Made by a program: the position numbers and the translations under genes. Source: Pyrrhoderma lamaoense (lineage: Eukaryota; Basidiomycota; Agaricomycetes; Hymenochaetales; Hymenochaetaceae). Taken from it: a stretch of DNA of 64,000 nucleotides. Shown one piece after another: positions 11,201-21,984 of the stretch (within the stretch, counting starts at the first letter, position 1; the number at the start of each line of letters is the position of its first letter). The stretch is from positions 434,001-498,000 of the forward strand of contig NBAZ01000001.1 of the NCBI GenBank assembly GCA_002794735.1, in the 5' to 3' direction. Under the pieces are notes generated by a model. That model did not search any database. It was not told the DNA's origin and was given only the letters and a program-made list of their open reading frames with translations.

Positions 11201-13580
11201 CGAATGGCTTGAGGTGAGTTGCTGAAATTATTTGGTATTAGATACTTACGTCTATATAGTTAAAACACTCTGAGCTAACGGGCTTCCTGACCGATGCCCG
11301 GAATCAAATCAACGCATTTCTATATCCGATGTCCCAGAGCGTCCCACATATCTATATGTCATTCCTTCCCATGATGAAGGAGACCTCCATCGTGGCTATG
11401 CACTACTCGAAGCAATCGCCTTCCCTTTCTCGTGTTGAGTATATTGGAGAGAGGATGCAAACAACGTACATAAGAAGCATTGACGTCGGAAGTCGTGTGT
11501 TTTCTATCTCTTATAGCCAAGACGGGTCGCGCATTGCATCGGGATCTGATGACGGTGTTCGTGTATGGGATACAAAGACTGGCATTCTTCTCCTTGGCCC
11601 GCTCCAAAATGAAGGGGCTACCGTCTCTACTGTTGCATTTTCAATGGATGGAGAACGCATCGCATCGGGAGACTGGTATGGCCAGATCACTGTATGGAAT
11701 GCGACTGGCGGTGAAATTGTTCAAAACCAATTTGTGGGTCATTCAAATTGGGTCAATTCTGTTGCATTCTCCCCTTGCGGAAAATATATAGCATCCGGAT
11801 CTTATGACAAAACCGTTCGATTATGGTATTCCGAGAATGGCACTCCAGTCGGAGACCCGTTGGAAGGACATTCTAGCATTGTGTCATCTATATCGTTCTC
11901 CTCCGATGGTCGATATCTTGCATCGTGTTCAGGTGATGATGGTATTATCATTTGGGTGTCGAAAGCAGAACTATCGTTTCCCGCATGGCTAATAAAAGTA
12001 GTATTATTTGTATCGACTTTTCTGTAAATAGCAAGAATATCCTTTCATGCTCTCTGGACGAAGTGAGTATTTGGGAGGTGTCTACTGGAGAGGTGCTGAG
12101 CACGTTTGTGGAAGAGGGTATTTACTCTGTATACTCGGTCGCATATTCTCACAACGGTAAGCACATTCTGTCGGGAGGTGCGGATTGTATAATACGAGTG
12201 TGGGATGCAGAAGACAGTGATGCACCTCCGAAGCGGTACAAAGGCCATACGGAGCGTGTCGAAGCTGTCTCATTTGCACCTGATGGACTGGCCTTCGCCT
12301 CTGGATCTTTGGATGGTACAATTAAAGTATGGGATGTAGCGAGAGCAGAAGAAGAAGCAGACGTTGAAGGACACTCGGCTGAGATAAATGGAATTGCGGC
12401 ATCGTCGAATGGAGAATACATCGTTTCTGGATCCTCTGACAGGACAGTTTGTTTATGGAGAGTTGAAAATGGTGATTGCATTAGGAAATTAAAAGGTCAC
12501 ATAATGCCAGTCACTTGTGTTGCCTTTTCATCCGATAATTTTCATTTTGCTTCGGCCTCCCAGGACGAGACAGTGAGAGTCTGGAACACCAGCGGCGAAC
12601 TCGTTAATTGTCTCCAGCACACTAATTGGGTCACCTCAGTCACATTTTCTCCCGCTGGACTGCACCTTGCTTCAGCCTTAGGCGGTGAAAATCAAGTGTG
12701 GAATATCAAAAGCGGAGAACTGGCCGGCCCTAAAGTCAAGAGTGTCGCACGGCTTACATCATACGCTTATTCACCGGACGGCGAAAAGATTGCCTCCGGA
12801 TCGTGGGACAGTACTGTCCAAATTTGGAATGCATCGAGTGGTGAATTACTTCACACGCTAGAGGGTCATTTAAGTTCGGTCACCTCCGTCCATTACTCAC
12901 ACGATGGATCACGTATCGTCTCTGGATCTCTTAATGAAATAATAGTATGGGATGCTATATCTGGCCAAAGAGTCAATCAACCATTCAGGATAGGAGCTGG
13001 GAGTGCCTTCTTTCTTTCTGACAGTAAGTGGATTGCTTCAATATATTTCGGCGTTCTTTATCTATGGGAAGCGATGTCCGGCAATCTTGTCTTCCAAGCT
13101 CAGTTTGAAACAGCCGCCACTTCTGTCATCTCCCTCCCTACATCTGATAGTAAGTGCATCAAACTCGCCTCAACATCCCAATATAGAGTTATTCGAATCT
13201 GGGATGTAGATATCAAATCAGACTTAAGAGCGTGGAGGATAAGCACCGATGGATGGTTGATACGGAATGACTACAATCTACTCATCTGGGTTCCTAAGGA
13301 CCTCCGCCAATCTCTGATGTTTGGGCCATGTATACGCAACTTGAATACAAACTTCTCAGCGAAAATCATTCTCTCGGACTGTCAGGGTGGACAATGGGCA
13401 GAATGCTTTTCTCCCTTCTCCGAAGATCAAACTTTCCCAATGATATCTCCACCACTCCAAAAAATTATAATATCGTATATTATCAACTCTGTGTCTCACA
13501 CTCGATCTAAGAGGTTTCATCTGTACCTTATGTTTTCTGTTGCTTGTCTCTCTTTTACCTGCTTCATTCGTTACTTTTAA
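8291..13580 (+). CDS. NLR-like receptor copy B, two single-base frame breaks
   Basis: Paralogue of copy A with the same nine-exon plan: 8291-8321, 8385-8568, 8626-8738, 8798-9023, 9076-9126, 9182-9380, 9433-9618, 9673-11213, 11260-13580. The architecture is C2-like, helical linker, NACHT (P-loop GAAGTGKST, Walker B LIVLDALDE, LVTSRPEGG), WD40 repeats and a hydrophobic C-terminal tail. Compared with A it has a seven-residue insertion before the P-loop (around SRIDSSPHTD). Two positions lack one base: about 8,813 (run of three C where A has four) and about 11,955 (three G where A has four). As written the protein is therefore broken in exon 4 and in the fourth WD40 repeat. Since conserved single-copy genes in this window show the same kind of lost base, an assembly error is a serious alternative to decay. 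Intron 7 (54 nt) has no in-frame stop. Confidence 0.75.
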
Positions 13581-14142
13581 TCATCAGTCCATTTTTTCCT
13601 TGTATCAACCTCAACATTTCCTTTTTCTTCAATCCATTCCTTCCGTAATATGAGAGTTTGCGGGTATTGTAAATGTACACTTTAGATATCTATCATGATT
13701 TACGGACATAGGCATATCATGAAGCACATAGACGTTTCCCATCAAAGTTGATCTAATTGTAGAATCGTTTCAACTATTCACTCCGTAAAATTGCCTGCTT
13801 AAGGTTACGAATCAAACGGTAGGACGATATCTCAACCCTATCTTCCACCAATACATTCTATATCCAACCAATATGAGAAATAGAAATTCAATTTTCAAAT
13901 TGTGGGACAACAAGCGACTTTGGATATTTTCTCACTTACATTGAGGTATCATTCACTTGTGTACTGGCGTCTGGCGTCCATAATTATACCCAGCTATAGT
14001 AAACAGAGATAAATTAAAGTCCCATGACTCAAGAACGTACACATATATTAATAATTAGCTCATTATTGCCTTTTGGATATTGGTAAGCAGCACGATCTTC
14101 AAGGTTCATAATATACTAAAGATGAAGGATGAGATTTAGCAC
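13581..14142. other. 3' flank of NLR copy B
   Basis: No gene is seen. It is homologous to the 3' flank of copy A and, reversed, to the sequences next to C and D. The stretch at about 13,920-14,000 (ttggatattttctcac ... ttatacccagct) is a degenerate relative of the inverted-repeat element at 38,315-38,412. It also represents the site that is empty here but filled by the LTR after copy A. Confidence 0.55.
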
Positions 14143-14876
14143 TGTAGGACCAGCTAAGTGTTTGGCCGGTCGTAGTGCATTTATAATGCACTTTCTAACT
14201 CGCCCGAGAAGTCCATTGCTACTACTCGGCCGCGCGCCTGGTCCTTACTCTTACTACTTAGCTTCACTATCTACTCTTACTCGAGGGTGGGTTCGTTTAT
14301 ATGGCACCCTCGTTTCTGATAGCTTAAACCCTTTGTCCAGTGGCATATAGCCACCTGGACGCCACGCTTTCCTTATTTTCTACCCTTTATCTCGCGTTTT
14401 GATATATAAGCCTCCAGACTTGAGGCTGTAGTTAACCAGTCAATTCCCAGTTAACCCCAGTCACTCCTCTCTGTCGCCATCTTTCTACACCCACCCCCCG
14501 AGTAGCTCTCTAATAGTCGCCTGTACTGTTTATCTACTACTGTGCTGCTTTATTGGGCTGCCTGGACGCGCTTGTAACGCTCTGACCGTACTGCAAGTCG
14601 TCCAGGCGGACTGAGATACATACAATATTACCTCAGGCTACAGTCTCGGTTGGGGCTCTGTTCTATACGTTTTAACCACTTTTACTGGTCTGTGAAGTCT
14701 CAGTTCGGCTCAAGGTCTCTATCAGTCTCTACGCTCCGGCCGAAGTCGAGTATCTCGCTTTTTAGCTCTCAAATCTGAGCCTGAGCATCGTGTCTGGTGT
14801 AGGCAGACTCTGAACCCAAGTCCTCTCCACTAAATACGACTCAAAGGCCAAATTCTGACCAAAGGTTTAATTTTCA
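14143..14876 (+). mobile_element. Solo LTR 2 with 4-bp target-site duplication
   Basis: A 734-bp LTR of the same family as the one at 6,829, starting TGTAGGACC and ending AATTTTCA. It is flanked by GCAC at 14,139-14,142 and 14,877-14,880. It has a TATA box (tatataag, about 14,403) and about 100 bp more in the middle than LTR 1, around the stretch with TGCTGCTTTATTGGG. No internal retroelement coding region is attached. The insertion point differs from that of LTR 1 by about 140 bp in the homologous spacer, so the two copies are independent insertions and not products of the receptor duplication. Confidence 0.85.
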
Positions 14877-14880
14877 GCAC

Positions 14881-15311
14881 TCTCTTTACTTCTCGTGATA
14901 ACGGTAAACAAAGACAAACATCCAAAAAAAGCTATAAAGAATAGATGAACATGACAAACTTTATTCGATTTAGCTGCTCGTTCACAGCGTATATATCTTA
15001 TTCGTATTCATTTGAATATCTAACCGTAGCTGGAATTATACATTGCTATCTTTAAAAATAAGTATCAGCAATCACTTATATAATTGTTTCACAAAACTCA
15101 CTGGAGCAGACTGCCTTTTCTGAGTCCTATACATGATACATGTGCATGGCTAGTGTAATCATTACAGTAATGATAGTTATTGATTCTTCCACACATAATC
15201 ACCAAAAAAGCACTACTCTAGCTATTTCAACCACTAGCGGTGTGTACTTCTTTGACTACTTGTTCGATATATAAAGTTGATGAAATCACACGTGCCTGAT
15301 ATTACTATACG
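14881..15311 (+). promoter_or_regulatory. Orphan NLR 5' flank without its gene
   Basis: This segment aligns in + orientation with the promoter-side flanks of copies A and B. It shares the aacaaagacaaacatcc block, gatatataaag and CACGTG at 15,289-15,294. Where B continues towards the start codon, this sequence switches at about 15,305-15,315 into the reversed 3' flank of copy C. No exon 1 follows. I read it as the remains of a further + strand receptor unit whose body was lost or replaced by rearrangement. Confidence 0.6.
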
Positions 15312-15456
15312 ATTTTACAACTAGGTCAGCTTTGATGGGAAAAATAGATGCGATTCATGATATAACAATGGCCGTAAACCAAGATAGATACCTGATATAT
15401 ATATACATGTGCAATGCGCGCAATTTCTCAAACTAGAGTAGAATAGATCAAGGAGT

Positions 15457-18400
15457 TTATAAGAATAAAGATGAGATGATGATGATGACTAAAAGCAACG
15501 AAGAAAATAGAAAAAATAAAGACAAGCAACAGGGACTAAGTTTAGATCGAATGTGAGACACGACGTTGAGAGTATACGATATCGTGATTTTGGAGAGCAG
15601 TGGAGATACGAAGGTTTGATCTTCGGAGAAAGGAGAAAAACATCTTGCCCAATGACCACCCTGATAGTCTGAGAGACTTATTCTTGTTGAGAAGTTTGTA
15701 TTCAGTGTACGTATACATGGTCCAAACATCAGAGATTGGCGGAGGCCCTTAGGGACCCAGATGAGTAAATTATCATTGTTTCCGGTCAACCATCCGTCTT
15801 TGTTCATCTTCCACGTCCTTTCCTCTGTTCGACGTCTACAGACCATATTTGCACTACTCCATACTGGGATGCTGAAGCCAGTTTAAGGCTTTTACTATCG
15901 GATGCAGGGAGAAAAATGACAGAATTAACGGATACTTCAACCCGAACTTGAAGGAAAATATTGCCGGACGTCGCATTCCATAAATATATAGTGTAGGAAA
16001 ATGCAGAAGCAACCCACTTCCCATCAGGTGAGAAGCAGACACTCCGAGCTCCCTCCTTGATTGTTTGACCAACTTTTGGCCAGACTCAGCGTCCCATATT
16101 ATTATTTCGCTGAAGGACCCAGAGACAATACGTGATCCATCGCATGAATAATGAACAGATTCAGCATAACTTCTGTGACCCTCTAACGTGCGAAGTAATT
16201 CGCCACTCGTTGCATTCCATATTTGAACCGGCGATCCAGTGACAATTCTTTTACCGTCTGGTGAATAAGCGAGTGTCGTAAAGTGTACGTAATTCTTAAG
16301 TTCAGGGCCGGCCAGTTCTCCGCTTTTAGCATTCCACACTCGAATTTCACCGCCTGAGGCTGAAGCAATGTGCAATCCAGCAGGAGAAAATACGACGGAG
16401 GTGACCTGGTCAATGCACTGGATGCGATTGATGAGCTCACCATTGATACTCCAGACTCTCACTGTCTCGTCCTCGGAACCCGAGGCAAAATGAAAATTAT
16501 CGCTTGAAAAAGCAACGGACCTGACCGATTTTGAGTGACCATTTAATTTCCTAATGCATTCACCATTTTCGACTCTCCACAAGCATACCGTCCCATCATC
16601 GGAACCAGAAACGATGTATTCTCCATCTCTTGAGCACGCAATTTCATATATTTCACTCGAGTGTCCTTCAACAGTTACCTCTTCCTCTTCCTCTACTCTT
16701 GCTACATCCCAAACTTTGATTGTACCATCCGAAGATCCAGAGGCAAAGGTCATTCCATCAGGCGCAAAATAGACAGAATTGACACTCTTGGTATGACCTT
16801 TGAAATGCTTCGGAGGCGCATCACTGTCTTCCGCATCCCACAGGAGCACTATACCGTCATCATCACCCGATATTATGTGCTTACCATTGTGAGAATATGC
16901 AACTGAGTGTACAGTGTAAGTACCCTCTTTCTTGAACGTGCGCAACACCTCGCCAGTGGACACGTCCCAAATACTCATTTCACCTGGGAAGCCAGAGCCC
17001 GAAACGATATTCTTGCTGTCTACAGAAAAGTCGATACAAATAATACTACTTTTATTAGCCATGCGGGAAACGATAGTTCTGCTTTCGATGCCCCAAATGA
17101 TAATGCCATCATCACCTGAACACGATGCAAGATATCGACCATCGGAGGAGAACGATATAGATGACACAATGCTAGAATGTCCTTCCAACGGGTCTCCGAC
17201 TGGAGTGCCATTCTCGGAATACCATAATCGAACGGTTTTGTCATAAGATCCGGATGCTATATATTTTCCGCAAGGGGAGGTCGCGACAGATCCGACCCAA
17301 TCTGAATGACCCTCGAATTGGTTTTGAACAACTTCGCCGTTCTGCACATTCCACATAGTGACCTTGTCAGAAAAATCCCCCGACACGATGCGTTCTCCGT
17401 CTGCGGAGAATGCAACACTGTAGACTGTGATTCCTTCATTCTGGAGCGGGCCAAGGAGAAGGATACCAGTCTTTATATCCCATACACGAGCACCGTCATC
17501 AGATCCCGATGCAATGCGAGACCCGTCTCGGGAATAAGAGATAGAATACACATGACTTCCAACGTCGATACTTAATATGTACGTTGTTTTCATCCTCTTT
17601 CCAATGCACTCAACACGGGAAATGGAAGGCGACTGCTTCGCGTAGTGCATAGCGAAGATGGAAGTCTCCTTCATCATAGGGAGGCACGTCATATAGATAT
17701 GTGGGACGCTCTGGGACATCGGATATAGAAATACGTTGATTTGATTACGGGCATCGGTTAGAAACGTTGTTAGCTCTGTATGTTTTGTCTATACGAAAGT
17801 AAGTAGCAGATATCGATTGATATCTAGTAACTTACCTCTAGCCATTCGAGCGCATTCGCTAGTGCTGACAGTCCGCGCGCATACAGTGTTCTGGTTAGAC
17901 TGAGGACTTCGATCCAAAATAGCAATCGCGTAAGAGCGAAGGCTTCCAATTGATACGAAAGTTTATCCGAATACGGGGAGTCCCGTAGATGAGAAGACCA
18001 ATGGCAACAAGAATACAGTAGCGAAGAGGGATATTGTCCCTTATCCGCTCCTCAAGATCTCGTACGTCTGAATTTCGTTCAAATGACGTCTCCAGATTAC
18101 ATATGTTGAATCTCAGCTCGCGTTTCATCACCTCAAAGCACTGTGACGTGACCCCTTCCTTGGCTGTCTCAGGATTAATGTACCATTTTCTTCCTACGCA
18201 TTCCTGTGACGTGAGGTAGTCATATAGAGAGGTATGATGGATCCGGATTGGTTCACCAGGCTTATACATGATCAAAGACTGGAGATGATTTAGAATATCT
18301 TCTGTTGCTCCTCTCTCCATTTCGAGTATCTCGTCAATGGCTTTGTCCGTGAATGTTTCTTTTCCAAACAGGATGAGATCAAAAACGTTCTCAAACCGAT

Positions 18401-20727
18401 TCCTCGTTACTACATCATCCCAATCGATCGAACTATCGAGTACTGTGTCGTATAGATCGTTCAAGCTCTCGCTCAACTTCCTAACATCCTTAACTAAATC
18501 ATTCAGATGCTCGAACATTCTTCCTTTCTTCTGTGCAACAAATCTGACGGCCGTTGCTGCCCATATGAACAAGCCATCAGCTGCATCTCCTAGGCACTTC
18601 ATATTCTCATTCCAGGACCAGTCCTGTGGCACGATGATACGCCTATCTTCTCTCAGCGAATTCATCTCGTGTTTAATGAATGCAAGTACATCATCCTTGT
18701 TGTGTTGTAGCTCCTTATGTATATGGGGGGCTGGTGAAGATAGTAGGGAAGCAATACCTCCTTCAGGTCTGCTTGTAACGAGAAAGCGGAAACAAGATGG
18801 CAATGTACGAATCTTCTCTTTGAGAAAGACAGAGATCTGCCTCTGTGCATCGGAAGTCCCACACTCATCGAGGGCGTCAAGGACAATCAGAATTGGGTAT
18901 CGTATATCCTCTCCTGCTGCAATCTGAAGTGGTTCATGTAGAAGGTTTCTGTATAATATGTCTGTCGATGGGAAACGTAATCCCTGGTTCTTACTGAGAT
19001 ACTCCTGGATAGAATTCGCTATAATCGGACTGATACAAGCCAGATTGTATGCAATTGTCTGTATCACAGTGTTGAGAATGGTGTTTGATGCGTTACTTGG
19101 GTCTGATTTTCCTCTGACGAAGAATATGTATGCTCCGAGTTGCCCCTTCTCTTCAAATATCTGCGCTACCGTCCTCGCTATCGTACTCTTCCCCGTTCCT
19201 GCCAATCCCGTGAGCAAGAACAGGTTAGGCTGGCTTAGATCTTCAACCCAGGATTGGATTATTTGCAATTCATCAACCCGGGTATTGACCAGACACCTTG
19301 ATCGATTCGCCTCTAGACCAGTCACCTCTAAAGGCTGGAGCTTGCTTTTTAACTCTGGAAGATTGTTAGTTACATATGTGTGCTTCTAAGTATCATCATC
19401 CTACCTTCGAGTATTTTCTTTCTTTCATCCTTCTCCATTCTTCCATGCATATCAGTGACGAGTTTCCGCGTGGTATTTGCATCTATAGATGTTTGAATTC
19501 CGATGGCTTGCCCATATCCTTCACTAGCTCCTCTAGGACCCTCTTGAATTCCTCTATTTCTCCCTTTTCCTTCCATTGAACAAGGCGCCCTGTAAGTGTA
19601 GTTAAGAGCATATACAGCTTTGGATTTATAGTAGTTCGTACCAAGGAATGTGTGTTGTACATATCCCTGGATGAAAATACTGCACTGAGTGATAAAGTCT
19701 AAGAATCGAATCTTATTTGCAGTAAGATAATCGATTGGATCACGAATTTCTTTTAGTTCTCTAATTGTCGTGAGTGCTTTCTCGAAGGAGAGCTTCAAAT
19801 CTTTAATCTCTTTATCGAATTTTATTTGCTTTGAGGTACCCTGTCGACTTGTTCATATCGCAGAACGGATTTGAGACGTTCGTGAACGGACATACTTTGT
19901 ACGGTATTGTTAGAACCTTTATGACTGCTTCGAGATAAGAGTGTAGCTTTTGAAAATTAATTAACGAATCAACGATATTATCAACTAAATCAACATACAC
20001 CAGCTAACTGATCTATCACTCCACCAACCCGTCAAAATAGGGGAGAACGTTTTCGAAACGCTCAAGAAGAGTACTTGCTTTTTCTAGATCTTTTGTACGA
20101 AGAACCTGAGAAAGATTTTCCATAGCAAGTCTAGCAACTTCTTCTGCATTTGACTCTTCTAGATGAAGGAAGATAGATCCTGTTGCATCTGACTTGGGCC
20201 TACTTTCGGGATGAATGATAGATACTATTGTGTTACGTTTAGTAACAGCGTTATTTACTGAGAAATGTGAATAAAACCGCACCTTCATTTTTACCACGAC
20301 GTTGCAGTTCATTTAGAGATAGCTCCACACAGCCGATACAGTAATCATCAACCTTGATTTTGATGGATAACTGCGACGATACATTTGAACATAATCTTGT
20401 TCAATGAATAAGATTTTGACGTAGTCTGAGCAGTGAAAGGTTCAAGACTCACATAGGGAAATGACCATCCCACTCGACCTCTGACACAAACTTTGCCTTC
20501 ATAGCTTTTCCAATCTGTTGAGTAACATTATTGATCGAAAGCTCTATAAGGAAATTCGACTCTTTCTTGAAGATCTCTCTAGATCGTCTAGTTGATAGAA
20601 ATTCGTCCCAAAGATCCGTGACCTTAGCATTTGATACTGGCCGATAGATGTTGACAGATGAGTTACTATGGATAGTGGTATAGAGATCATCCGTACCTCT
20701 CAGAGTGAAGTACTTGTTAGTAGACAT
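15457..20727 (-). pseudogene. NLR-like receptor copy C, five single-base frame breaks
   Basis: Reverse-strand paralogue of copy A. Exons placed by homology: 20697-20727, 20453-20636, 20283-20395, 19999-20224, 19896-19946, 19642-19840, 19405-19589, 17836-19354, 15457-17788. Splice sites are conserved. The C2-like start, helical linker, NACHT (GLAGTGKST, LIVLDALDE, LVTSRPEGG) and WD40 repeats are all recognisable. One base is missing relative to A at about 20,020 (exon 4), 19,511 (exon 7, three G for four), 18,028 (exon 8), 16,072 and 15,826 (exon 9). The frame break at 18,028 is also present in copy D. The C-terminal tail stays hydrophobic but its last residues differ from A, B and D. It is either a decaying gene or a gene with uncorrected sequence errors. 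The WD40 block 16,080-17,788 is open without a stop and could still yield a truncated product. Confidence 0.75.
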
Positions 20728-21984
20728 CAAGTAGCAATACTAAAGGTTATGCGTTAGGCCAAGATACGTCGAGATAAAGAAAATGAAGTGAGAGCTAGTA
20801 CAACCGGGCGACTCGAAGAACCAGGATTCGTCCTTCTCGAGCTGCCTTGACGTATAAGGCTGCATGTATATCACCAGCAGAACTGGACTACAAGCTAATC
20901 AAAACTATATCTAATAATAACGTAACAATATCAAACACGTGGTGATTTTATCAATTTAGTATATCATATATGATAATGACTTGATTGAGATCTATGGAGA
21001 CTAAGTAATCATCAAGTACACATTTTGCTACTGGTTATAAATAGCTGGATTAGGGCATATCTTTACGGTTATGTGTACAAGATGCAATAATCGATATTAT
21101 ACCAGTCATGCACATGCATTATATCAGACTCAGAAAGGGCAGCCTGGTCTAGTGAGTTCTCAGAAACAACAGTATGAAACGAAGAGAGAGCAATGTATAA
21201 CGCCAGGACTGCGGTTATATACTTTAATGAATATGACTGAGTTATATACGCTTTAGTCGAGCACCTAAATCATATTAAAATCTTGTTTATATAGCTTTCT
21301 GGTTGTTTGTATCTGTTTACTGTTATCACGAGAAGAAAATTGAGAGCCAAATTTCATTTTTCGTCTTTAGTATAACAAGAACTATGAAGATCATATTACT
21401 TATCAAGATCCATTAGGTACTAGTGAGCTAGCTGATAATATCTATGTAGGCTCTTGACTTATGGAAGCTTTATCGATTTCTGTGTTTACTGCAGCTAGGT
21501 ATAATTAGGGATGCTAGGCGCTAGTACACAAGTGAACGATTCCTCATATTCGAGCGAAATTTCTAAGTCGCTTATGCTGCTTAAGGCCTCTGATATCCTT
21601 TACTGTACCCCAGCTTTAGTATATACCAGTCAATGATTAGTCTGAACTCTATGTTATATATCAGATGAAGAATCATAGCTCATTTTCCTCTGCTAGATTT
21701 GATAGACTAAAGGCGTATTGATAATGATATACTTAAAGCTAGCTCCGGAGTCGAGAGTCACCCTCGAATGCAACTATTCTGGTCCTTTGACATCAAAGAC
21801 AACTTTCATAATATCCAGCAATTCCCTATTTAAGGAAACATGGATATGTTTCATGATATGACTATGGTCGTAAATCATGATAGATATTTACGTGTACGAT
21901 TCCCACAAGTTTTCTAGCTATGGAAGAAATAAATTGAAGATAAAGGACATGTTGAGGTTGATACAAATAAAGATGGACTGATGA
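20728..21984 (-). other. Spacer between NLR copies C and D (LTR-free)
   Basis: No gene is seen. Read on the - strand, the part next to C is its 5' flank, with CACGTG at 20,936-20,941 about 209 bases before the ATG. The part next to D is D's 3' flank. The middle (about 21,330-21,550) aligns with the regions around both LTR insertion points in the A-B and B-orphan spacers but has no LTR. It is therefore an empty reference site for both insertions. A degenerate copy of the inverted-repeat element family lies at about 21,500-21,630. Confidence 0.55.

Noticed and set aside
16554..17575. Chain of + strand open frames opposite copy C (Ser/Thr/Pro-rich)
   Set aside because: They are the antisense reading of WD40 repeats. 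The same pattern appears opposite every receptor copy and carries no independent motif.
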